Of a DNA stretch of 64,000 nt, positions 54,430 to 64,000 are shown piece by piece (the first letter of the stretch is position 1; every line of letters starts with the position of its first letter). The position numbers and the translations under genes were made by a program. This stretch comes from Closterium sp. NIES-65 (Eukaryota > Streptophyta > Zygnematophyceae > Desmidiales > Closteriaceae): positions 1,736,001 through 1,800,000 of the forward strand of contig CANXME010002068.1 of NCBI GenBank assembly GCA_948144175.1, written 5' to 3'. The notes below the pieces were generated by a model. That model did not search any database and was not told the origin of the DNA. It saw nothing but the letters and a program-made list of their open reading frames with translations.

Positions 54430-55971
54430 TAATCGACAGAACAAACACCAAGCCCAACAGTACGTACCACCGTTCTGCCATCTCTGCAACGTCAGGACAC
54501 CCTCTCACACATTGTCCGAATCAGCAGCAGTGAACTCCGCAGCGTCAACTTCGACCATCAAGCAGTCAGGTTGTCTATACACAAGCGCATCCCACCGATC
54601 AAGTACAGTCCTCAACGACATCAACGACAAAATCTGCACAAGGCGCAAGAAACATTGTAAGTTGCATGGCAAGAACGACAGACTCCTGCATCACCGGATC
54701 GCCACCATACTACTCACCAGAAGAACAACTTGACGAAAGCACCCCTCGCCGCGAATTACTAGAGCCCAACCCCGACGTACACAGCCATCGCTCGGAGCGA
54801 GCCGTCCGAGAAAGACACCTCGTTCTTGGACAGCTGCTCCTCGGGTCGCTTCGTTCAACGAGAACACCTACTGCAGCACGAAGTCGTCATTACCGTCGCC
54901 AAGAACCAGAACATGCGCACACGACGACAGGGGGTAGTTCCGCTTCAGTCGCGAGAAACCTACGTCATCCTGCAGATGTCGAAAGTCTTAATTGCAGAAG
55001 GACTCGGCTACAACTTACTCAGCGCCAGCCAGCTGATGGCGAAGGGAATTCATCTCGAAGCAGCAAGCACCACCCATGAGTTCAAACTGTACCACGGGAG
55101 AGGAAGACTCTACATCGGCAAGGCGGTCTTGAAGAACAACGTCTTTGTTCTTGACTTCGTTCCAGATCAAGGCACCGCCGACAACGTCGCCATCGTCAAT
55201 TTCACCTCCTGGACACACTCGCCAGATCTCGACCCCGACTTCAGTCCCGGAGGATTCTGGTATTCACACACCATACCTGAAACAGAACGAACGAGAGCAT
55301 TAGCCAAAAATCAATCGGCAGCAGCAGAGACAACATCGGCAGCAGCAGAGACAACATCGGCAGCAGCAGAGACAATATCGGCAGCAGCAGACACAACACC
55401 GGCACCAATCGCTGGCCCGTCAACAACATCGATCTTCATCGACAACACGCCACCAACTTCTGCGCAGCAGTTGACTCCCACCCCACGGGAAGTCCACAGA
55501 AGCGCAAACTTCACCGCAGGTTCTTACTCCAACTCCGACCTATACAGACGCTCACCCGGACATCGCGCCAGCAAATCAACCTGGCATGCAAGGATGGGAT
55601 ACCCAAGTAACGCAGCGTTAAAGAACACGATTCGAGTTGGAGTGCTTGACAAAGACTCCCTACTTCTAACAGACGGTAGAGAAGCAAGTCCGCGGAACGT
55701 GCTTTACCTGCCCTGAAGCCAACTTACCGCATCAACCGTTTGTCTGTCACCACAATCTGAGCGCACCAGCATACGCACCTCTGGAAAAAGTGTACAGCGA
55801 ACTGTACAACCGCGAACCTGGACAAGGAGCATATAACTACGTCATCACGTTCATCGACGCCGCCACACGATACGTCTTGCACTGCAACCTCCCAAGTCGC
55901 GACATGGCCCTCGACGCTTTTGCCGCTTGGCTTCCAGCAGCAGAACGAGAATCAGTAGTGAAGCTAAAGAG
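54430..55971 (+). pseudogene. Copia-6 zinc knuckle, protease, pre-integrase and integrase start
   Basis: FCHLCNVRTPSHTLSES resembles a decayed CCHC knuckle. A protease domain follows, with only its later part clear (VLIAEGLGYNLLSASQLMAKG near 54985). GAG-pre-integrase WHARMGYPS is near 55585. After a shifted stretch 55700-55790, the integrase start NYVITFIDAATRYVLHCNL is readable to KLKS at 55971, where Copia-8 is inserted. Frames 54398, 54666 and 54826 alternate, so several indels are present. Confidence 0.78.
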
Positions 55972-56102
55972 TGTCAGAATGTTATCTTATGCTCTAGCCT
56001 GTAGTGGGGTGCTCTATAGCGAGTACAACCCTTCTAGGGTTTGCTATTTGTATCCTCATTCTTGCTAGTGCAACCCCTCTTCTTTATTCTAAACTTTTCA
56101 CA
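55972..56102 (+). repeat. Copia-8 5' LTR
   Basis: TGTCAGAATG to TTTTCACA. GTAGTGGGG core retained, GAGTACAACCCTTCTAGGG in place of the usual hairpin arm. Confidence 0.93.
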
Positions 56103-56117
56103 TGCTATGAGAGCAGG

Positions 56118-56135
56118 TCGATCCCCTAGGATCGA
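56118..56135 (+). promoter_or_regulatory. Post-primer-site hairpin, Copia-8
   Basis: TCGATCC-CCTA-GGATCGA: 7-bp perfect stem and tetraloop three bases after the primer site, with a stem sequence unrelated to Copia-2. Both strands of the stem differ together. Confidence 0.65.
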
Positions 56136-56189
56136 TCCTGTGGGTGGGCTTACCACCTCCTTGCTTCCGCCGCAACTACTACCACTACT

Positions 56190-56580
56190 CTCTGAGCCGC
56201 ACGCCCCGTGGCGTGCGGCAGTTTTTCTTCCCGCCGTGCGCCCCGAGGCGCGCGGCGGTTTTCTGCTCGCCGTGCGCCCCGAGGCGCGCGGCGGTTCTCT
56301 GCCCGCTGTGCGCCCCGAGGCGGGCGGCGGGCTTCTGCCCTGTCGTTCAGCGCGTCGCCCTCTTGAGGCGCCGCGACGGGCGACGGGGTCCCGCCCGTCG
56401 CCCCCCGTCGCCCGTCGTGGCCTGCGCGCGACCCGTACAAGCAGCGCGCGGCCCGTACGGGCTGCGCCAGGCCCGCGCGCGACCCGTACGGGCGGCGCCA
56501 GGCCCGCGCGCGGCCCGTACGGACGGCGCCAGGCCCGCGCGCGGCTCGGGCCGCCTGCGTGCGGCTCGGGCGTCTGTACT
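56190..56580 (+). repeat. Copia-8 GC-rich repetitive leader
   Basis: Units near GTGCGCCCCGAGGCGCGCGG (four copies), then GCCAGGCCCGCGCGCGGCCC units. Confidence 0.75.
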
Positions 56581-57316
56581 AGGCCCGTGGTGGGCCCGTT
56601 CCTCGCTGCCCCTGCCCTCCCCGCTGTCCCCCAGTGCTTCTACTGGCGCCCCACCCCTCCTACTCCCCATTCTCCTGAATTAGGGTTTGGGGGTGAGGGG
56701 TATGGGGGTGACTTCACTCTGTACCGTTCCCTGCTCCTCCTCCTCCTCCGTCTCCTTGTGCTGCAGCTGCCGCTGAGGGGGGGTGGACGTGTTGGAGCCG
56801 GTGGAGTGGTACTAAGGGGGGGTGAAGGGGGAGTGGAGCTAGCGGTGTAGCAGCGGGTGTGTGCCAGGGGGAGTGGGATAGTTTGGGGGAAGCTGAATGG
56901 AGGTTGCCGTCGTGTCCCCAGCAGCACTTGTAGTCAGGGGAGTTGCTCCGGTAGCCCAGTCGCAGCCAGCTGTGCCAGCCGCCCGTGGGTCCGTTGCTCG
57001 TCTGCCGCTACTTTAGCCGCGGGGCCAGTTACTCTAGTATTCCGGAGCGTTGTTCCGGTAGCCGCTGTGCCAGTGTGCCTCCTGTTGCCCGTGTGTCTGC
57101 AGCTTCATCCGTCGCCTCCTATCTCCTCTCCTCTCACTCTCTCTCCTCCTCCTCACTTGCCCGTTGTGACTATCACTAGCTTTGCTCATAATTGTGAACT
57201 TTAAACTATTGCTTCTTGAACTTGTGCTCAGAATGTGTGGTGACATTGTGATCCACCCTGAGCTTGTACCGCTTTGCTTGCTCTGCTGATTACACCCCAC
57301 TTTGGCTATGGGGGTG

Positions 57317-57447
57317 TGTCAGAATGTTATCTTATGCTCTAGCCTGTAGTGGGGTGCTCTATAGCGAGTACAACCCTTCTAGGGTTTGCTATTTGTATCC
57401 TCATTCTTGCTAGTGCAACCCCTCTTCTTTCTTCTAAACTTTTCACA
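57317..57447 (+). repeat. Copia-8 3' LTR
   Basis: One substitution (C at the TTTCTTC position) from the 5' LTR. Confidence 0.93.
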
Positions 57448-59887
57448 AAGAGCTTCCAGTCAGACGGAGGAGGAGAATATCAGTCACAAAGTTTCAAGGA
57501 CTACCTGGCAGAAAGAGGCATCAAGCGGCTCATCTCCCTACCCTACGCTCATCAGCAACAAGGCGTGGCAGAAAGAATGAACAGAACCCTTCAAAACACC
57601 ATGCGCCAGCTACTACGTGGCACGCGGCTACCCAACCACCAGTGGCCTGAGGCGATGGACCACGCCGTCATGCTGCAAAACTTGCTCTCGTGATCATTGC
57701 TCCCGAACAACGCATCACCGCATCTGCTGTGGACAGAAATATTGGGCAGCACAAAAATGTTACGAGTATTCGGCTGCATGGTACAATACCCACCCCCAGC
57801 TGCACGAGCCGGCCGATTCTCCCGCGCACAGTGGGGACTACACCTGGGCATCGAGAAACATTACAAGGCATGGAAAATCTTCGACATCAACACAAAGGAA
57901 ACAGTGGCAGCACGTGATGTGATCTTCTACAAACGACTCACCCTCTTGACGTATCTTGCCAACTTGGAAGAAGGGAATCCGGACCTCTTGGACGGATTTC
58001 TTGGCGACCGAGCCTTTGCTTTGGCAGCAAACGAAGCTGACTGGGATGAGTAAAACGTGGATAGAGCTTCGGAGGAAGCCGGACCTCTTCCCTACTGTTC
58101 GGTCGACGTACCAATGGACGGCGAAAACCTTCGTGAAAGTATCAACGCCGAAGTCTACTACCACTTCGCCGACAATGGTTACGTTACACCCGCAAGAGTC
58201 AACACCGCCGAAGCAGAACGCGTAGGACCCAATTTCTCACCTGATCCAAAAACGGGAGACGAAGCAGTCTATCCGGAGGACACAACTCTCCCTCGCTACA
58301 CACAGAGCGGACTGCAAATACTTGGACTCGTCACCGCCGTCCACGGAGCAACGCCACCTAAGGAGCCTGCTACAGTTCAGCAGGCTCTGGGGGGGGGAGC
58401 ATAAGGAAAAATGGCGTGAAGCCATGGACAGGGAATTAAAAGCGCACGAACAAGGCAACACCTGGAAGGTCGTACCCATTGGAGTGGCACGCAACAAGAC
58501 AATACTCACCGAGAAGTGGGTTTTCCGCGTGAAAACAAAAGCTGACGGAACAATCGACAAGTTTAAAGCACGCTGGGTCGTACGCGGCTTCGACCAAGAG
58601 CACGGACGAGGCTTCTTTGAAACATTCGCGGCAGTTAGTCGACACACTTCACTGCGGATTCTCCTCGCGATAGTGGCCATGAAGCGGAAGAAGCTCCGTC
58701 AAATCGACGACGCCAACGCTTTCCTCTACGCCCCCGTCGATGCTGAAATCTTCGTTGAACAACCGCACGGCTCCAACGCAGACCCTAACCAAGTCTGTCA
58801 GCTGTTGAAGTCCTTTTTCGGCATCAAGCAAGCTCCGAGGCTGTGGAGCAGTACCTACACGCCCGGCTAATTCGCATCGGATTTCGTCAACTGCCGCACG
58901 ATCAAGGGATGTACCGACTCACGAAAGGCATCGACTACATCCTGCTCATTGTCTACGTAGACGATTTGCTCTACATCGGCTCGACCGACGGCATTACAAC
59001 CTGGTTCGAAGGGGAGCTGCAGCGGGATCTCACACTCACCGTCTCCTCCATCGTGACACAGTACCTCGGGCTCAACATACAGGAAGGGGAAAACGCAATT
59101 CACCTCAGCACCGCGAAATATGCTGACACCATCGCGAAACGCTTCGGATTAACCCCGACCACAATCTCCATGCCATATCGCTACACGCACGGAAATCGCA
59201 AGGAAGCCTCCGCTCCACCCAAACCTGCCGGCATGCGTGACTACCAACGAGAACTGGGATGCTTGCTCTTCGCAGCCGTCGCCTGCCAACCTGACCTATC
59301 ATACTCAGCGAGCCAACTCACCACCTACCTCAATGAACCTGAAGCAGAACACATACCGGAGCTCGACCGCGCACTTGACTACCTCGTCAGCACCCCGACG
59401 ATTGGTCTGACCTACCACAAAACTTGTACCACAACGCCTAAGCTAATCGGCTACGTGGATGCTGACCACGCATGCGACTCTGACAACAGGCGTTCGCGCA
59501 CTGGCTACATCTACCGACTCGAGCCTATCGGGCCTATCTCGTGGTAGTTGAACAAGCACGAACTAATCGCTCTCTCCTCAGCTGAAGCTGAATATATCGC
59601 ACTCTGCTCAGCCACCAAGAAAGGACTGTACCTTCGCGAACTACTGGAAGAAGCGAAGCTGGCCCAATTATCCAGCTTCTCCTTGTTCTGCGACAACTAG
59701 TCAGCAATTCGCATAGCGAACAAGAACGGGTTCGCGAATCGAACGAAACATATCGCCCTACAATATTTCTTCGTGAATACGAGATCGAGAAGTTGTGACT
59801 TGAGCTATCCTACTGTCCCACGTCCGAGATGGCAGCCGATTACTTATCCAAGAAGATCGGAAAACAGAAGTTCGAGTTGACGAGAAG
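57448..59887 (+). pseudogene. Copia-6 integrase core to RNase H
   Basis: Resumes FQSDGGGEYQSQSFKDYL, then AHQQQGVAERMNRTLQ. TGA at 57691 is where CGA is likely, and TAA is at 58051. RT starts EKWREAMDRELKAHEQGNTW after a frameshift in the G run at 58389-58397 and returns to the earlier frame near 58850, so the two indels compensate. YVDDLLYIG is intact near 58960. RNase H reads DADHACDSDNRRSRTGYIY, then TAG codons at 59545 and 59697 (the latter in DN-stop-SAI, where Gln is usual). The recognisable end is MAADYLSKKIGKQKFEL, near 59875. Its 3' LTR is not in the window. Confidence 0.85.
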
Positions 59888-60008
59888 TGAGAAGGGAATG
59901 AATGAACTATGAAACAGTTGCGTACAAGTACTAACCCTAATTGGGTTTACCCCTTATGGGCTACCCCACTACAGCCTACACAAATGTATAAGCTATAATG
60001 TTCTAACA
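59888..60008 (-). repeat. Copia-9 3' LTR
   Basis: Contains the family core (AGTGGGGTAGCCCATAAGGGG on the element strand, split here by substitutions) and TTAGGGTTAG. The TGTACCC arm is decayed. Confidence 0.88.
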
Positions 60009-60208
60009 TACCCCCATAGGCAAAGTGGGGGAGAACAAGTGGTCACAAGACCAATCAAGCAGAGCAAAGCAAGCTCAGGGTGGATCACAAAGTCACCACA
60101 CAATCCAAGCACAAGAGTAAGGCCACAAGGCCAGTTCACATGCAAGGTCATATATATAAAGGTAAAACAAGCAAGGGCAGGTATAGAAAGAAGACAGTAC
60201 AAACAAGA

Positions 60209-63200
60209 TCAAGAAGTGAGCAAGTGAGGCCAGGTAGGCACAAGACCTAGCACAGTACAGAAGCGCTGATGATCACAACGCAGAAGGAACTTGCTGAAGA
60301 TATCAGCAGTGTTGGCCTCAGAGGCCACGTAGGTGAGGCGGAGCCGACCACGCTGCTGCAGCTCACGAGACAGGAAGTAGCGGAGAGCAATGTGCTTCGT
60401 TCTGTGCTCCAGTCTGTGCTCCCGACACAAGGCCAGCATGGCCTTGTTGTCTACGTACATAACTGGAGGAGAACGAGGCGGCTCTCCTAGGTCAGTCAGC
60501 AGGTAGGTGAGCCAGCGTAGCTCCTGTGCAACCATGGCCCCTGCGTAGATCTCAGCCTCACTGCTGGAGCCGAGAACAGAGGACGAGCGGGTAGACCGCC
60601 ACGAAACAGAGCCGGAGCCAAGGCTGAAGGTGTAACCCTGTGACGACCGCTGCGTAGCCTGGTCGTCAGCCCAAGAAGCGTCAGCGTAACCTGTGAGGAC
60701 TACTCGACGTCGCCCTCCAAGCACTAGCCCCATGCCCGACGTACTGCACACGTAGCGCAACACCCTCTTCGCTGCAGCCATGTGCTCTGGTCGGTGTCTC
60801 CCAGGAGCAACATAGCGTGCCAAGATGCTAAGAGGGTATGCAAGGTCAGGTTGTGTGCAGGTCATCAGGTACATGAGGCAGCCAACAAGCTCTGGGTACG
60901 GGCCACTCGACTCTACGGACTCATCCGAAGGCAGAGCTGAGAGCGAGTGGCGAGTAGACAGAGGAGTGGCCTGAGGCGAGGAGTACGTGAAGCCGAAGCG
61001 CTGAAGGACCTGCTGCACCATGTGTGACTGAGTCAGGGTAATGGTGCGCTGTGCTCTGCCCCGGGTGATCTGCAAGCCAAGGTAGCTGCGCAGTTCACCC
61101 AGGTCTGTGCACGTGTGTCTCTTCTGCAGCTCGGACTTCACGTGGGCGAGTCCAGCAGTGTCAGCAGTGGCAAAGACCAGGTCGTCGACGTACACGAGGA
61201 TGTAGAGCGGCGGCAAAGAGGTGTCGGTGCGTAGAAACAGCGATGGGTTGGCTGTAGAAGGAGCAAACCCAAGAGCCGCAAGTGTAGTCCTCAGTGTATT
61301 GTGCCACTCACAGGGCGCCTGGCGAAGACCGTAGACTGGCCGCCGGAGGCTCCACTGGGTGCCAGGAGGAAACGACCCAGTGAAGCCAGGAGGGCGGTGC
61401 AGCCAGATCTCCTCGTGCAGGCTGCCCTACAGGAAAGCAGTGCTGAAGTCAAGAGCGTGAAGCTCGTAGTCGCGCTGAGCGGCTATGTGCAGTAGCACCC
61501 GAAGAGTGGTCATATTCGGGGTGGGAGAGAAGGTCTGAAAGTAGTCAACTCCCTGCCGCTGACTGAAGCCTCGAGCCACGTAACGCGCGTTGAAGACAGG
61601 CGGAGAGCCCGGCGGCCGCTTCACCCTGAAGATCCACATCCCACTGACGATGTTCGCCCCAGGTGGGGGAACCTCGTCGACGTAGGTGCCTGTGGACTTC
61701 CAGGAAGCCATCTCTGCGTCCATGGCTGACTGCCACTGAGGAGTAGGGACCCTCGATCGCCTCAGCGTACGATCGAGGAGTCGGGATGTCTGGTGCATCC
61801 GGGTCTCCCTCAGGGGCAATCAGCGTGTACACGAGATGGGGCAAAGCAGCCGCAAAGCACTGGAACTCCTCATGCCTGTCCTCAAGGACGTCCGTGCTAA
61901 GAGCACACTCACCCCCGACGGACGGAGGACAGACAGACTCAGACTCATCAACAAGACTAGCAGCGTAGTCTAGACGACAGCGAGCAGCGAAGTCGGCAAG
62001 CTCAGCAACGAGAGCAGACGCAACAGCAGACTCAAAGGAAGGGTCAGTGACGACAGTAGCAAGAAGGCGAGTGACCGAAGGACTAGCAGCACGAAGGGAG
62101 TCAAACTCCGGGTTAGCAAGAGAAGAGAGGACTCTAGAGGAGACGACAACGGGACACGCAGAAGCGCAGTGGAAGGACGCAGTGCCATCTGGTGTGTGCC
62201 GGGGACCGCAGGAAGACGCGGACGTGCAGTACGACCACTAGTGCGAGCAGCACGAACAGGTGATGCGGGACGAGACGCAGGCTCACGACGATCAGCAAGA
62301 CCTCCAGTAGGACCAGTGTAGGGAGAAGGAGCAGGTAGAGGGGAGGCGGGCGGTAACTGTGACTGCGACTGGACAGGCGGTGGACATTCTATGGGAGGAG
62401 CAGGACCAGTAGAGGGCGGGAGACCAAGAACCTGCTCCAGGAGCGGAACGAAGTAGGGCCTCGGCCGCGCAGCGCCTCTAGAACCAGCAAGTACGGTACC
62501 AGTACCCCCAGCGGCAGCACCAGCGGCAGCACCAGCGCCAGCAAAGCCTCCAGCTCCAAGAGCGCCAACTCCAGTACCCTCAGAAGCACCAGCGCGAGCA
62601 GCACCGCCAGCGCCAACACCCCCAGCAGCTCCAGCTCCAGCAGCACCAACTCCGGTAGGAACGTCAGCACCAGTAGAAACACCAGCGCCAACACCCCCAG
62701 CAGCTCCAGCTCCAGCAGCACCAACCCCAGTAGGACCGTCAGCACCAGCTGCCTTAGCAGCACCCCCAGACGCACCAGCACTAGTAGAAACACCAGCGCC
62801 AACACCCCCAGCAGCTCTAGCTCCAGCAGCACCAACTCTAGTAGGACCGTCAGCACCAGCTGCCTCAGCAGCACCCCCAGACGCACCAGCACCAGTAGAA
62901 ACACCAGCGCCAACACCCCCAGACTCAGCAACACGTCTCCAGCGGCGGGCGAACCACACGCGCAGCTCCTGTGGAGAGAGCGGCTCCCGCCTCGAGGAAG
63001 TACCGCCGGTGGCCACACGACCAGACCCAGCACCCCCAGGCTCCGAACCTCCACTCTCAGCACCCCGAGACCCGGCACCCGCAGACCCGGCACCCGCAGG
63101 CTCAGCACCTCTAGCAGCACCAGAGTATACAGCTACCTCGACAGGCTCGACTGCATCTACCTGGGACACACCTGAAGGGGCAGGACCCTGAGGAGGGAGA

Positions 63201-64000
63201 GGGTCTACCTGAGAAGCACTTGGCGCAAGGAAGAGCGGCGGCGGGGGGAGGGGCGCAGTGCGGTAGGGGAAGAGACGGTAATAAGGCACCGACTCGTCAA
63301 AGGTGACGTCCTGGGAGGACAGAACACGGCGCGTGGTGAGGTGGTAAAACTGCCAGCCAGGCGCGTCAGGGGGGAAGCCAAGGAAGTCGTAAGGAACAGC
63401 ACGGGGGACAGCTTGTCCGCAGACAAGTCGCAGACAAACGCCCGAGATCCCCAGACCCGAAACGCAGACGCATCGCCAACCTTCCCTGTCCACCGCAAGG
63501 CGGGGGAGGTCTCTGGCAAGGAGACCCTGGGCTGAAGGTTGAGCTGATGCGCGGCGTACTGAACCGCAAACGGCCACAGAAAATGGGGGGCAGCCGCATG
63601 CATCATGGACGTACGCGCGACGTCCATGACCATGCCATTGCGGCGCTCAGCAATCCCATTTTGCTGTGGAGAGGCCGGAAGCGTGAAGGTCTGGCGGATG
63701 CCCTGTGCCTGACAGAAGGCTCCCAGACGGGTAGAGGAAAACTCCCCTCCTCTGTCCGAGGGTAGACGCAAAACAGGAAAGTCCGAGCTGAAACTCACTC
63801 TGAGCTGGAGACGAGCTGCGCGGATCCAGTCGATCAACACCTCAGTGACGTCACCCTTGCTGCGCAAGGGGAAGACTGTGGTGTAACGCGAGTAGTCGTC
63901 AACGACCAGCAGAAAGTACCGCTCTCTCCCCTGCACACTGACGCGGGCTGGGCCCCACACGTCCATGTGTAGAGTCTGTAGCGGAGCCTCTGTCGGAGGA
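60209..64000 (-). pseudogene. Copia-9 pol (integrase to RNase H), broken and partial
   Basis: Read right to left. The integrase MDVWGPARVSVQGRERYF starts near 63966, with DRGGEF and SPQQNGIAERR. A one-base loss in a C run near 63405 changes frame at SADKLSP. A Gly/Ala/Val-rich linker follows (62990-62450). Further frameshifts lie near 62115 and 61745. RT begins MDAEMASWKSTGTYVDEV. TAG at 61427 replaces CAG in FSTAFLQG. YVDDLVF is intact near 61190, and RNase H with DIFSKFLLRCDHQRF ends at 60209. Not functional as sequenced. Confidence 0.88.

Larger units (their letters stand above)
55972..57447 (+). mobile_element. Copia-8: 1476-bp non-autonomous member of the short-LTR family
   Basis: LTRs 55972-56102 and 57317-57447 (131 bp, one difference), exact duplication AAGAG at 55967-55971 and 57448-57452. 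Primer-site-like TGCTATGAGAGC at 56103-56114 and polypurine TATGGGGGTG at 57307-57316. The 1.2-kb interior has the GC-rich leader type of the family but no gag or pol domains. The near-identical LTRs show recent mobilisation in trans. Frames inside (about 56041-56850) are repeat artefacts. Confidence 0.93.
59888..64000 (-). mobile_element. Copia-9: minus-strand short-LTR copia, cut by the right window edge
   Basis: 3' LTR 59888-60008 (121 bp; element strand starts TGTTAGAACATTATAGC), preceded by AGAAG (59883-59887) as the presumed duplication. A variant polypurine tract (CCTATGGGGGTA) is on the minus strand at 60009. The LTR is closest to that of Copia-4. The element runs through RNase H, RT, linker and integrase to the edge; gag and 5' LTR lie outside. 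Confidence 0.9.

Noticed and set aside
56041..56850. 269-codon frame inside Copia-8
   Set aside because: It begins in the LTR and covers the repetitive leader; no gag or pol motif, Arg/Ala/Pro composition.
58322..58870. Possible separate RT gene
   Set aside because: It is the frameshifted central part of Copia-6 pol; the flanking frames supply the rest of RT.
1..64000. A defence island, biosynthetic cluster or other novel multi-gene system
   Set aside because: Nearly everything outside two host genes is explained by transposable elements; novelty here lies in element architecture.

Overview
The window is a GC-rich eukaryotic nuclear segment consisting mostly of transposable elements. Ty1/copia elements with tRNA-iMet-type primer sites, a chromodomain-bearing Ty3/gypsy element, intron-containing hAT elements, TRIM-type miniature elements and one spliced host gene rich in Ala/Gln/Pro runs fit a green-lineage organism. 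A streptophyte alga is my best guess, but this is inference. Copy names (Copia-1 to Copia-9, hAT-N1 to N3) are mine.

Layout. 4-477: last exon of an unknown host protein, cut by the window edge. 919-9316: a non-autonomous hAT element (hAT-N1) that carries a 148-bp Harbinger-like MITE, a second hAT element (1255-1810) and a full-length, apparently intact copia element, Copia-1 (2015-9031, minus strand, 1948-codon ORF, LTRs of only 117 bp differing at one base). 9574-10282: a third non-autonomous hAT. 11042-14954: a host gene whose five exons join in phase; I assign it tentatively to the UPF0739/C1orf74 (DUF4504) family.

From about 15 kb to the right edge the sequence is one nested stack. Copia-6 (plus strand, outermost, broken) is split by five insertions. 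Gypsy (15439-39818, minus, TSD AAAGG) lies in its 5' LTR. Copia-5 (40660-46479, minus, TSD AAGAC) and Copia-7 (47072-54429, plus, TSD TAATC) lie in gag, the 1.5-kb non-autonomous Copia-8 (55972-57447, TSD AAGAG) in integrase, and Copia-9 (59888 to beyond the window, minus) at the 3' end. The gypsy element is itself split by an hAT transposon in its 3' LTR (15492-19376, 8-bp TSD GCTGTGAC), by Copia-2 (20314-27584, TSD CATGG) and by Copia-4 (29947-39185, TSD TCGCC). Copia-2 contains a 347-bp TRIM with identical LTRs (25010-25356, TSD TACTA). The LTR of Copia-4 received Copia-3 in opposite orientation, and the centre of the resulting inverted pair has been deleted.

Copia-1, -2, -3, -4, -7, -8 and -9 form one family: 117-131-bp LTRs with a common core, long GC-rich tandem-repeat leaders, a widely spaced zinc knuckle, a repetitive integrase-RT linker and a TATGGGGGTG polypurine tract. 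Only Copia-1 looks coding-competent. The others carry nonsense codons (many CAG to TAG), frameshifts or active-site losses. I found no CRISPR array, rRNA gene or functional tRNA gene.
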